64,000 nt of DNA from the NCBI RefSeq assembly GCF_010723735.1, contig NZ_BLLB01000002.1, positions 3,720,001-3,784,000 on the forward strand, read 5' to 3'. A program made the translations under genes and the position numbers. Positions 37,648 to 46,124 of this stretch are shown here, one piece after another. The notes beneath the pieces were generated by a model. That model was not told the origin of the DNA. It did no database searches and saw only the letters and a list, made by a program, of their open reading frames with translations. The stretch comes from Mycolicibacterium hippocampi. GTDB taxonomy: Bacteria; Actinomycetota; Actinomycetes; Mycobacteriales; Mycobacteriaceae. How positions within the stretch are numbered: position 1 is the stretch's first letter; the number at the start of each line of letters is the position of its first letter.

Positions 37648-38916
37648 CTATTCGTCAGATTTCCCCGAGTCCTTCGAGTCCGAGTCCGCAGAAGTGTTGT
37701 CGCTGGAGGACCGGGAGTCCCGGCTCGAGGACTTGGTCTGCGAGTCGTCCGCCGAATCCTTCGACCTCGTCACCTTCCTGGACGGCTCGTCGTCGTCGTC
37801 GGAATCGGACTCCGGCTCGGCTTCGGTCGAGGGCTCAGGGTCGCTGTCCTCGTCGACGCTCTCGTCGACGTCCTTCCCGGAACCGGCATCGGTAGCAGGC
37901 TCCTCGACGGCGTCCTCGGCGTCGGAGGCGACGTCCTCCTCGATTCCACCGGACTGTGAATCCTCTTCGGCGGGCTGCGACTCCGCTACGGCGCCGGCCT
38001 CCGCCGCGGGCGCGCTGCGCTGCATGCTGGTCGCCATCAGCGCTGCTTGTGGTTCAGGTTCCGGTTCCGGCTCTGGTTCCGGAGCGGGGAGTCCGGGTGC
38101 TGCCGGCAGGTAGTACCTGTCGTACGCGCGGTCGACGATCTCCTTGAGCGGTCCGTTCAGTGCATCGGCCAACCCGGTGAGGCCGAGTAGGCGTAGTGGC
38201 CGCAGCAGCGGCAGGTCTTCGGTCGGCACGAAGACGTAGGTGATGTTTCCCTCGGTCCAGACGTAGTTCGCCGGACTGTAGATGTCGACCTCTTCGTAAT
38301 CCTGGTGGGTGAACATGAAGCCTGCGCTGGCGTTCAGCAGCGCGAGCAGGTTGAACGGGTTGTCGGGGAAGTCCGAAGCTGCGTCGTACTCCCGCGACAC
38401 ATCGAGAACCTTGTAGTCCGTCTCGGGGAATGTGTCGAAGTCCCGATCTGCCCCACCGTATTTGCGCGTCGGATTGCCCATCAACACGAAACTCAGCTCT
38501 TCCGGTGACGGAACGCCCTCCTGTCCCGCGTTCTCGTCGAGCCAGCGCTCCGCAGCCCGTGCGCCCTCGCTGTATGCGAAGACGATCTGCTGGCCGGTGG
38601 TGCCGTCGCTGAGTGCAGCGGTGAGATTCTCTACACCGACCGACTTGGACAGGTACGAGTAGAGCACCTGCTGGCAGGTCCGCGGCGACTCGCACATGAC
38701 ACCTTGGAGATCGTCGTCATTGCCGTTCGGGATCAGGCTCAGGGTCAGCACTCGTGCCGGCCCCTGTGGGAACAGTTCGAACTCCGCCGCAGCGTGGGCA
38801 GCGGGCGTTGGGGCGCCTACCGCCACCCCCGCGAGGGGCACGCTTGCCACGGCCGCCGCGGCCAACCACTTCGCCAGGCTCTTCTTGCGCCTGGTGCCCT
38901 CAACCGCTGTGCTCAT
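37648..38916 (-). CDS. Exported PE-PPE-domain protein with acidic/Ser-rich tail
   Basis: This is a 422-residue protein. A classical signal peptide (KKSLAKWLAAAAVASVPLAG to AHA) predicts cleavage near residue 43. The PE-PPE domain follows: SPRTCQQVLYSYLS, IVFAYSEGARAAERW with Ser116 (first Gly of GxSxG is Ala), VLMGNPTRKYGGA, and DAASDFPDNPFNLLAL. After about 265 the chain turns Pro-Glu rich, then strongly acidic, has a short basic SRKVTRSK stretch and ends in Ser-Asp-Lys repeats. This tail plan is shared with four neighbours. It is probably an extracellular lipid acyltransferase or esterase. Confidence 0.8.
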   Translation of the reverse strand: MSTAVEGTRRKKSLAKWLAAAAVASVPLAGVAVGAPTPAAHAAAEFELFPQGPARVLTLSLIPNGNDDDLQGVMCESPRTCQQVLYSYLSKSVGVENLTAALSDGTTGQQIVFAYSEGARAAERWLDENAGQEGVPSPEELSFVLMGNPTRKYGGADRDFDTFPETDYKVLDVSREYDAASDFPDNPFNLLALLNASAGFMFTHQDYEEVDIYSPANYVWTEGNITYVFVPTEDLPLLRPLRLLGLTGLADALNGPLKEIVDRAYDRYYLPAAPGLPAPEPEPEPEPEPQAALMATSMQRSAPAAEAGAVAESQPAEEDSQSGGIEEDVASDAEDAVEEPATDAGSGKDVDESVDEDSDPEPSTEAEPESDSDDDDEPSRKVTRSKDSADDSQTKSSSRDSRSSSDNTSADSDSKDSGKSDE

Positions 38917-39124
38917 TGCCTGCCCCCATGATTTAGCTCCCCCGCTAGTTTGCTGACTGCTGTGATCCTACGCCCGCACCACGGTGTTGCGGTGCAATTG
39001 TATGGCCGGTGTTCCGCGTTTCTCGGAACTGAAGTCCGCATCGAACGCTGCTCGGGCACGAACTGTCGACGTGGGACACAAAACCGACCGTCAGGTTTGC
39101 TGGCCGGGGGACTGCCGCCGGGGG

Positions 39125-39787
39125 CTAGCGGATCCGGTCTGCCACGAAAGTCGTGGCCTGGTCCACCATTCCGTTCTTGATGTAGGAGAAGTGCGCCGCG
39201 AAGTTCATGCCCGTGGAACAGAACGGGTCGTCGAGGCCACACAGGTCGATCGTCTTGGGGCCGTAGGCGCTGCTCAGCTCGGGCAGCGGGCCACCGCCGC
39301 GGATGTCGCGCAACGGGTTTCCGAAGACCGCGACCGCCGCGACGTGGTCGGCGAGGTGGGGTGGCATCGGGGTCGGGGTGAAACGCCCCAGCGGCTTCGG
39401 GTCCACGGTGATCAGATCGATGACCCCTGCCCCCTGGGAATTGCCTCCGAGGACGAGCTTGGTGCCCGGACAGGCGTCCGCCATGTACTGCACCCGGCCC
39501 GCTGCGTCCGCGGCGCCGGCCGGCGCTGAGGTGTCGAAATCGAAGCTTGCGGGATAGTTGACGCCATAGGCTCCCACCGATCTTTCGGGGGCCTTGGCTC
39601 GGAGGGAGTCGACGAACGCGTCCCCGAGCCAGCCCAGCCCCGCCGGCGCGCCGGTACCGCGAGCCCAGATCACCTCGACGTCAGGGCAGGGCTGGGCCGA
39701 CGCCGTGGGCATCGTCGCTGTCTGCATCATTGCCGTCGCCGCCAACAGGGCTCCGCCGAGCACACCGGGAATTCGTCGCACGCGCAT
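39125..39787 (-). CDS. Secreted cutinase-family serine esterase
   Basis: This is a 220-residue cutinase-like hydrolase. The signal peptide ends TASA before QPCPDVEVIWARGT, the usual N-terminus of mature mycobacterial cutinase-like proteins. The catalytic triad is visible: Ser117 in GGNSQGA, Asp186 or Asp187 in DLCGLDDPFC and His199 in AAHFSY, with disulphide cysteines in place. I use ATG 39787, where the basic MRVRRIP signal start begins; an upstream in-frame ATG adds six residues. It probably hydrolyses lipid esters outside the cell. Confidence 0.88.
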   Translation of the reverse strand: MRVRRIPGVLGGALLAATAMMQTATMPTASAQPCPDVEVIWARGTGAPAGLGWLGDAFVDSLRAKAPERSVGAYGVNYPASFDFDTSAPAGAADAAGRVQYMADACPGTKLVLGGNSQGAGVIDLITVDPKPLGRFTPTPMPPHLADHVAAVAVFGNPLRDIRGGGPLPELSSAYGPKTIDLCGLDDPFCSTGMNFAAHFSYIKNGMVDQATTFVADRIR

Positions 39788-39844
39788 GTGTCCATGCTGA
39801 CACACCCACGGATAGTCGCCGGTCAGGACATGTGGCAGCGATAC

Positions 39845-41326
39845 TCAGGCGATCACGTAGTCGGTGAGCGGAAAGGTGTCGTTCTCCCGGTTGGTCTGGT
39901 TGGTCGACGCCGGCCGCACCAGAGTCTCACCGGTCGGGCTGAAATAGTACGACCGGGACCGCGCACAATCGCCACGGCGGAACACCGTCTTGTCCAACAG
40001 GTGTGACATCCGGTCACGGAAGCGCGCGTTGGCCTCCTCGGTCACCTCAAAGGTCGTCGCGTTGCGACGTTGCACCTCACCGAACAGCCGATCCATGTGG
40101 CGCATCTGATATTCCACTGTGTTGAAGAACGACAGTCCGCTGGATGCGTACGGTCCCGCGAGGCTGAGGAAATTCGGGAAAGCCGGGATCGACAATCCCT
40201 GGTAGGCCTGGAACCCGTTGTCACGCCACCACTTCCCGAGGTTCCGGGCGTCACGACCGATGATCTCGATCGCCGGGATGTTGGCCTCCCACAGGTCGAA
40301 TCCGGTGCACAGGACCAACGTGTCGATCTGGGTCTTCGTGCCGTCGCACGCCACGATGCCGTCGGCCTCGATCCGTTCGATGCCAGACGCCTGAAGGTGC
40401 ACGTTCGGCTTGGTGAACGTCCGGTAGTACGAGTTCGAGTACGTCGGCCGCTTGCAGCCGAATTCGTACTCCGGCGTCAGCTTGGCCCGCAGTTCCTTGT
40501 CCCGGATCGACACGAAGCGAAGGGCCTGTGAGACATAGGAGGCACCGGTGTTCAGCGACCGGAAGTACTTGAAGTTCAACACCGACAAGATCATCATCAC
40601 TTCGAGGTTGATGTCGGAGGTGAACCGGAACGCGCGCTGCAGCAGAGGTAACCGGGCAAACAGCTTGCGCAACCGCACCGGAATCGGGAAGTCGATCTTG
40701 GGCACGACGTGGATCGGCGTCCGCTGGTACACCGTCAGCTCCGCGGCGTTCTTCGTCAGCTGGGGGATCAACTGCACCGCCGTGGCCCCGGTGCCGATCA
40801 GCCCGACCCGCTCTCCGGCGGCCGAATAACTGTCGTCCCAGTCCATGCTGTGCACGATCCGGCCGGCGAACTCTTCGATGCCGGGGATGTCGGGTTTACG
40901 CGGCTGCGAGAGATAACCCGTGGCGGTGATCAGGAACCGAGAGGTCAGTGTTTCTCCGTCGGACAGCGCCACCAGCCACTGTTGAGCGTCTTCGTCCCAG
41001 TGAGCTCCGTCAACCGGGCTGTTGAAGCGCATGTGCCGGCGGAGGTCGTACTTGTCGGCGACGTGCTCGGCGTACGCCTTCAGCTCGGATCCCGGCGCGT
41101 AGAGCCGCGACCAGTACGGGTTCGCCTCGAACCAGTACGAGTAGGTGGGCGACGGGATGTCGACGGCAAGCCCGGGATAGTGGTTGACGTGCCACGTCCC
41201 ACCCAGGTCGTCCTCGCGATCCAGGATCAGGATGTTGTCGTAGCCCATCTTCTTGAGCTGGATCGACGCCCCCATTCCGCCGAAACCGGCGCCCACGACG
41301 ATCACGTCGAACTGCGGTACACCCAT
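39845..41326 (-). CDS. Flavin-containing Baeyer-Villiger monooxygenase (paralogue)
   Basis: This is a 493-residue enzyme, co-linear and very similar along its whole length to the 33819 monooxygenase. GAGFGGMG binds FAD, FAGRIVHSMDWDD is the Baeyer-Villiger signature and GTGATA is the NADPH site (its last Gly is Ala). Both proteins end in PLTDYVIA or PLSDYAIA. The pair likely arose by duplication and flank P450, methyltransferase and PE-PPE genes on opposite strands. No strong ribosome-binding site is seen; GAGGT is 11 bp upstream. Confidence 0.87.
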   Translation of the reverse strand: MGVPQFDVIVVGAGFGGMGASIQLKKMGYDNILILDREDDLGGTWHVNHYPGLAVDIPSPTYSYWFEANPYWSRLYAPGSELKAYAEHVADKYDLRRHMRFNSPVDGAHWDEDAQQWLVALSDGETLTSRFLITATGYLSQPRKPDIPGIEEFAGRIVHSMDWDDSYSAAGERVGLIGTGATAVQLIPQLTKNAAELTVYQRTPIHVVPKIDFPIPVRLRKLFARLPLLQRAFRFTSDINLEVMMILSVLNFKYFRSLNTGASYVSQALRFVSIRDKELRAKLTPEYEFGCKRPTYSNSYYRTFTKPNVHLQASGIERIEADGIVACDGTKTQIDTLVLCTGFDLWEANIPAIEIIGRDARNLGKWWRDNGFQAYQGLSIPAFPNFLSLAGPYASSGLSFFNTVEYQMRHMDRLFGEVQRRNATTFEVTEEANARFRDRMSHLLDKTVFRRGDCARSRSYYFSPTGETLVRPASTNQTNRENDTFPLTDYVIA

Positions 41327-41421
41327 GGGATAACGCTACCTCACAGCAAATCGAGCAACATTGCCTGGATCTTAGGACGCCGCGGCCGCCACCGCTGGGC
41401 GGACCGGGTGACCCGACGCCG

Positions 41422-41452
41422 CGAAGCCCCGGCGCGGGGAGCCGGGGCTTCG
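41422..41452 (-). terminator. Strong hairpin, likely terminator of the PE-PPE gene at 41473
   Basis: CGAAGCCCCGGC and its exact complement GCCGGGGCTTCG form a 12-bp stem around a 7-base loop, 21 bp after the stop of the minus-strand PE-PPE gene and about 96 bp before the start of the next minus-strand gene. No T-run follows, as is common for mycobacterial terminators. Confidence 0.65.
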
Positions 41453-41472
41453 TGGTCTGTCGTGCGCAAATG

Positions 41473-42765
41473 TTACTCCGTGCTGTCGGAATCCGCCGAT
41501 CCCGAGTCGTCCGCGGCCGAATCGTCGGACTCGGAACGCTTGACCTCCTGGTCGTCGTCGTTCTTTGCTTCCTCAGTCTCGGCGGCTTCTGCCTCGGCAG
41601 CTTCTGCGGCTTCCGCCTCCGCAGCGGCTTCCGCCTCGGCAGCTTCTGCGGCTTCCGCCTCAGCGGCCTCCTCCTCAGCAGCCTCAGCAGCCTCAGCTTC
41701 GGCAGCGTCGGAATCCTCGTCCTCGGTCACGTCCACCTCGACCTCGGCGTCTTCCTTCACCGCCACCTCGTCAACGACCGCCTCGACAGGCTCAACCGCT
41801 TCCGCCTTGCGCGACACGTCGGTGACGGGAGTGGAGGCTTCCTCGGCTTCCTGGGCCTCCTCCACCTCTGCGGCTTCCTCGACGACCGCCGGAGCTGCGA
41901 GTGTCCGCAGGGCAGTGGTGGGAGCGTCGTTGCGGATGTAGGCCTTGTCGATCTTGGCCTTCAGTTCGGCCTCGCGCGACGCCAGGAAGGGGAGCAGCTG
42001 CACCAGCGGCAGCTTCGCGGTGGGCACCAGGTAATGGGTGGTGGTGCCACCGAGCGAGTTGACGTCCACCGTGATGTTCTCGACCGGGACCGAATCCAGA
42101 TCCGCGAACATCACCGGGATGTGAACGAAGATGCCGCCGGCGATCGCGTTGAGCACGGCCGTGAAGTTCCACCAGCGATCCGGGAAGTCGGCCATTCCGT
42201 CGTACTCGCCGGTGACCACGGAGATGTCGTAGGCAGTCTCCGGTGCCGGCTGGTAGGTGTAGTCGTAACGGGGGTTGTACTTCGCGTCCTTGATCAACTC
42301 CTGGCGGCTGGAGTCGGCCACCACGATGAACTTGATCTGGCTGGCGTCCGGCGCATCGGGATCGGCGGCCATCAGCCGCAGAACCTCGTTGACCACAAGC
42401 GATCCCGCGGACAGCCCGACCACGGTGACCTGCTCGTCCGGGGCGCTGAGCCGGTCCAGCGCGGCCGCGATCTGGGCGTCCAGGTTCGTGATGCCCACGT
42501 CGATCGACTGCCCCAGGGTCAGATCGCCGCTGCCGGTGTAGGGGCCCGCCTCGGCCGGCCAGTTGACGCTGACCCGCTCCTGGCCCTGCAGGTCACCGCC
42601 GAGCAGCTGGGACATGACCAGATCGTGCAGAGACGGCGTCGAAAGACCACCGATGACGAGCGCAGAGCTACTTGCCCACGCCCCGGTCGCGGTCGAGACC
42701 GCCACGGCTGCGGAAGCAATGAGGGTGCCGCAGGCAACGCCTGCCCGGCGAATAGTGGTGCGCAT
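41473..42765 (-). CDS. Exported PE-PPE-domain serine hydrolase with Ala-Glu repeat tail
   Basis: This is a 430-residue protein. The signal peptide MRTTIRRAGVACGTLIASAAV ends near TGAWAS; ATG 42765 has GGGGAG 6 bp upstream, so I prefer it over the ATG 87 bp further up. The PE-PPE domain has a full GLSAG elbow (Ser119 in VTVVGLSAGSLVV), plus YDGMADFPDRWWNF. It lacks the GNPTRKYGG stretch of its neighbours, so it is the most divergent member. The tail after about 300 is a long run of Ala/Glu repeats, then acidic with EVKRSES and a Ser-Asp end. Confidence 0.78.
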   Translation of the reverse strand: MRTTIRRAGVACGTLIASAAVAVSTATGAWASSSALVIGGLSTPSLHDLVMSQLLGGDLQGQERVSVNWPAEAGPYTGSGDLTLGQSIDVGITNLDAQIAAALDRLSAPDEQVTVVGLSAGSLVVNEVLRLMAADPDAPDASQIKFIVVADSSRQELIKDAKYNPRYDYTYQPAPETAYDISVVTGEYDGMADFPDRWWNFTAVLNAIAGGIFVHIPVMFADLDSVPVENITVDVNSLGGTTTHYLVPTAKLPLVQLLPFLASREAELKAKIDKAYIRNDAPTTALRTLAAPAVVEEAAEVEEAQEAEEASTPVTDVSRKAEAVEPVEAVVDEVAVKEDAEVEVDVTEDEDSDAAEAEAAEAAEEEAAEAEAAEAAEAEAAAEAEAAEAAEAEAAETEEAKNDDDQEVKRSESDDSAADDSGSADSDSTE

Positions 42766-43174
42766 AGGAACTCCCCGATAGACACAAATGAAGTGGTTAG
42801 CCGTGATCGGCTGAACTGAGCATATTGCGTCCAAGAACTCATCGGGCAGCAAAACATTGAGAATTCCAATTGACGCGGATTTGGCAAACTACCTTTATAT
42901 TGCTGTAATCCATTATTTATAACAACTCTACATTGGTAGAGCAGATGTGGAAGCTGTCCGATTCAATAACCTACGCTTCCGTAGATTATTAGATAACTGC
43001 TGTACAAAGGGCATAAAGTCGACACCTGACTTTTCAGTAGGAAATGTGCCCCTCATTAATTACATGATTGTAATTTATATGAATCGCCGCGTGACTTACC
43101 GTACCCGTTTTAGTTGCTGGCAGCTGCCACGCAAAAAATAATTTGTGGTCCGTACCACCCGCTGCAGCACATCT
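42766..43174. other. AT-rich intergenic island
   Basis: From about 42830 to 43145 the sequence is markedly AT-rich against a GC-rich background, with runs such as TTATTTATAACAACTC and TTAATTACATGATTGTAATTTATAT. No convincing gene is seen. On the minus strand it should include the promoter of the 41473 gene. Such islands in mycobacteria are typical targets of the Lsr2 silencer and can mark acquired DNA. Confidence 0.55.
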
Positions 43175-43519
43175 TTACCAGCAGGCAACCATCGCCTGAA
43201 CAAAGCCATCACAACGTGGACACTTGTCTGGAACGAGATCCGCCCGATACCCGTGCGTAACTGACTCCGCAGTAAGAAAGACGGGCTGCGCGGCAAACAA
43301 CCGGCGTCGCCGGTTCCGGTGCAGGCCGGCGGCCTGGGCCTCGAACTCCGTCGGCCTCGCCGACACCCGGGCCCGACGTCCGTCGACCGTCGGCTCACAG
43401 CAGATAAAACCCGTTGGCGCCCTAAAGAATCCGGCGCCCGCATCGCACGGATCGACACCGCACCGCGGGCACCACCGACACCGTCGATGCAGCGGTAGTG
43501 AGTCGATCTTGATAGCCAC
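43175..43519 (-). CDS. Small Cys-rich hypothetical protein, possible zinc ribbon
   Basis: This is a 114-residue open frame starting with GTG. CRWCPRCGVDPC near the N-terminus and CPRCDGFVQAMVAC at the C-terminus give paired CxxC knuckles suggestive of a zinc ribbon. Arg-rich stretches lie between. No clear ribosome-binding site precedes it and the adjacent DNA is AT-rich, so it could be a decayed or spurious gene. Confidence 0.33.
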   Translation of the reverse strand: MAIKIDSLPLHRRCRWCPRCGVDPCDAGAGFFRAPTGFICCEPTVDGRRARVSARPTEFEAQAAGLHRNRRRRLFAAQPVFLTAESVTHGYRADLVPDKCPRCDGFVQAMVACW

Positions 43520-43833
43520 AACGAGCCATCAGGCTCGAACGAAGAGGATTTCGGCCATTAGGTGTTTGCTGTTAGGACACGCCAGTCGAGCAAACCTGAG
43601 GTAATGTGCCTCGAGTCGGGGAACCTGCAGTACTCGGATCACTCCCGAGCAACGCTGTGCACGAGCGCGCGCCACACTTGGCAGCCGAGCGGCCGGCCTG
43701 TCCGCAGAGCCGGTTTGTTCGAAAAGTGGTGCGACAGCTCGCTCCGCAGCATGTCTCGAAGTGGCGACGGAACCGCCTCACCCGGCAGCACATATCGGGG
43801 CGGGGATTCCCGCGTGACACGAGGAGAGAGCAC
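43520..43833 (+). promoter_or_regulatory. Upstream region of the 43834 PE-PPE gene
   Basis: There are 314 bp without a supported gene. GTTTGCT at 43564-43570 is repeated in inverted form as AGCAAAC at 43589-43595, which could be an operator or a leader hairpin. GAGGAGAG immediately before the GTG at 43834 is a strong ribosome-binding site. Confidence 0.4.
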
Positions 43834-45207
43834 GTGAAGCAGGCACTGAAGGGGGCTCTCGTCGCGGCGGCGTTGCCATTCGCCACGTTGCCGGTTGCGT
43901 TCGGCGGCAGCGCAACCGCCGCGGCAGCCGGGCTGACACCCGAAGGTGCTGCAACGGTGCTGACACATGGACCGGCCCCGTGGGACATGCCTCAGTACCT
44001 CCAGGGCGCCGGTTGCGCAGCCCCCAGGAACTGTCAGGAAGTCCTGTACTGGTGGATCATCAGCACCACTACGTACGAGATCGGCGTCAACGAGAACCTC
44101 GTGAACCTCGACTACGCCATCAACCGTGCCGACGGCCCGAAGATCGTCTACGCGTTCAGCGGTGGCGCGAGGATAGCGACGGCATGGCTGACCGAACGGG
44201 CCGAAGACAGCGACGTCGCCGCAGACGATCTCTCGTTCCTGCTCATCGGCAACGGAACGCGTAAGTACGGCGGGGCCAGCACCTGGACGCTGGGGGACGT
44301 GATCACGGCGCCGCCGACCCGCTACGCAGTGATCGACGTGGCACGCGAGTACGACCCGGTCGCCGATTTCCCGACCAACCCGTTCAACCTGCTGGCAACG
44401 GCCAACGCTCTGGCCGCGTTCAACATCATCCACATGAACTACCGGGACGTGGATCTCGACGACCCCGACAACTATGTCTGGACCGAGGACAACACCACGT
44501 ATGTTTTTGTCCCCACCGAGTACCTGCCTCTGCTGCAGCCGCTACGCAACCTCGGTCTCGATGAGTTGGCCGACCAGTGGGAAGGCCCATTGCGGGCGAT
44601 CATCGACAGTGCCTACTCCCGGCCTTACCTGCCGGCGGAGCCCCAAGGCGAACAGGGCTCCGACGCGCTGCGGTCTCTGTCCGACGAGTCGTCGAGCACT
44701 GCGGTCACGTCGCTGACGCTCGACTCCGACGCCACGGTCACCGAGGACGTCACGGTCACCGAGGACGTCACCGACGCCGCCGAGAATGCAGCGGAGCCTT
44801 CCGAGCGCTCCGACGATTCCGGGGATGCGGTGAGCACTGTCGAGACGGACCAGGAGGCCGTGTCCGAGGAGCCGACCGCCGAAGCCGGCGGATCCGACCC
44901 CGACACCGGATCGACCGACACCGAGCCCACCGAGACGGAGTCGACCGACACTGAGCCCTCGGAGCAGCCCGACGAAACCGACGAGGTCGCCGACGACATC
45001 GACACTGAGACCGGCGAGGACTCCGCCGACTCCGACAAGCCCGCGGGTCCCAAGCACCGCGCGCCGCTCAACGGCACCAAGAAGACGACGGCGGGCAACC
45101 GCACCGATTCCACCGACGCCGATTCCGGCAGCGATGCCGGCAACAGCGATGCCGGCGACTCGGATCGAAAGTCCGACAAGGCCTCCGACAACAACAGTTC
45201 TTCCTGA
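43834..45207 (+). CDS. Exported PE-PPE-domain protein with acidic/Ser-Asp tail
   Basis: This is a 457-residue protein. GTG 43834 follows a strong ribosome-binding site and begins the signal peptide KQALKGALVAAALPFATLPV; cleavage is likely near ATAAAAG. The PE-PPE domain shows CAAPRNCQEVLYWWI, KIVYAFSGGARIATAW (Ser109; first Gly of GxSxG is Ala), LLIGNGTRKYGGA and YDPVADFPTNPFNLLA. It is most like the 37648 protein. The tail after about 270 is Thr/Glu/Asp-rich, has a PKHRAPLNGTKK basic stretch and ends Ser-Asp-Asn. The frame is open far upstream, but no good start is seen there. Confidence 0.78.
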   Translation: MKQALKGALVAAALPFATLPVAFGGSATAAAAGLTPEGAATVLTHGPAPWDMPQYLQGAGCAAPRNCQEVLYWWIISTTTYEIGVNENLVNLDYAINRADGPKIVYAFSGGARIATAWLTERAEDSDVAADDLSFLLIGNGTRKYGGASTWTLGDVITAPPTRYAVIDVAREYDPVADFPTNPFNLLATANALAAFNIIHMNYRDVDLDDPDNYVWTEDNTTYVFVPTEYLPLLQPLRNLGLDELADQWEGPLRAIIDSAYSRPYLPAEPQGEQGSDALRSLSDESSSTAVTSLTLDSDATVTEDVTVTEDVTDAAENAAEPSERSDDSGDAVSTVETDQEAVSEEPTAEAGGSDPDTGSTDTEPTETESTDTEPSEQPDETDEVADDIDTETGEDSADSDKPAGPKHRAPLNGTKKTTAGNRTDSTDADSGSDAGNSDAGDSDRKSDKASDNNSSS

Positions 45208-45266
45208 CGCAGACCCATGCGGCCGCGCCGAACACAGGCGGGTGGTCCGACGGCTATCCTTCCCGG

Positions 45267-46124
45267 GTGGCAACCAACGACAAGTCCGCGCTGGCCGGGA
45301 AAGTCGCTTTCATCACCGGTGGCGCGTCCGGGATCGGCGCCGCGCTGTCATCACAATTGGTGGACGCGGGCGCGCAGGTGTGGATCGCCGACCGCCAGTT
45401 CGAGGTGGCGGGCCAGCTCGCCGAGCGGCTCGGCGGCAGCGAGTCCGGGGTGCACGCGGTCGAACTGGACGTCCGGGACCCGGAAGCGTTCGAGCAGGCC
45501 GTCCGTGCGACGGTGCAGACATCCGGGCGCATCGATTACCTGTTCAACAACGCCGGCATCGGCATCGGGGGCGAGGTCGACACCCTGACGCTCGACGACT
45601 GGAACGACATCATCGACGTGAACCTGCGCGGAGTCATCCACGGGGTCGCCGCTGCCTACCCGATCATGATCTCCCAGGGCAGCGGTCACATCGTCAACAC
45701 CGCATCCATGGCGGGCTTGATCACCACGTCGGCACAAGGCGGTTACTCCGCGACCAAGCATGCCGTCGTCGCTCTGTCCAAAACGATGCGCGTGGAGGCC
45801 GCCACCCACGGTGTGCAGGTGTCGGTGTTGTGTCCTGGGGTGGTGCGCACCCCGATCCTGTCCGGCGGCGAATACGGCCGCAACAAGTCGGTCAGTCGCG
45901 AAGACCAACTCAAACTGGGTGAGGCTCTGCGCCCCATGGACCCGGGCGACTTCGCCGAACGCGCACTGCGGGCGATTCGGCGCAATCAGGCGATCATCGT
46001 CGTGCCGCGGTGGTGGAAGGCGCTGTGGTACCTGGAGCGGTTGTCGCCGGCCCTGTCGATGCGGACCGCCGGTGCCGCGCTGCGCCGTACCCGCCAGGTG
46101 CAGTCAGGCGTGCCGCTTCGCTAA
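45267..46124 (+). CDS. Short-chain dehydrogenase/reductase
   Basis: This is a 285-residue classical SDR. The cofactor motif GGASGIG is near residue 17, NNAGIG follows, and the catalytic Ser and Tyr-x-x-x-Lys are in NTASMAG and GGYSATKHAV. It begins with GTG 45267. Its end overlaps the convergent alkB gene by 21 bp. The substrate is unknown; an alcohol or ketone from alkane or lipid metabolism would fit. Confidence 0.88.
   Translation: MATNDKSALAGKVAFITGGASGIGAALSSQLVDAGAQVWIADRQFEVAGQLAERLGGSESGVHAVELDVRDPEAFEQAVRATVQTSGRIDYLFNNAGIGIGGEVDTLTLDDWNDIIDVNLRGVIHGVAAAYPIMISQGSGHIVNTASMAGLITTSAQGGYSATKHAVVALSKTMRVEAATHGVQVSVLCPGVVRTPILSGGEYGRNKSVSREDQLKLGEALRPMDPGDFAERALRAIRRNQAIIVVPRWWKALWYLERLSPALSMRTAGAALRRTRQVQSGVPLR

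Noticed and set aside
42947..43141. Possible 64-residue protein in the AT-rich island
   Set aside because: No ribosome-binding site and no recognisable motif; AT-rich DNA gives few stops by chance over this length, and the composition is unlike any neighbour.
27084..45207. True PE or PPE proteins secreted by ESX systems
   Set aside because: The proteins have ordinary signal peptides and lack N-terminal PE or PPE helices; only the PE-PPE hydrolase domain is shared.
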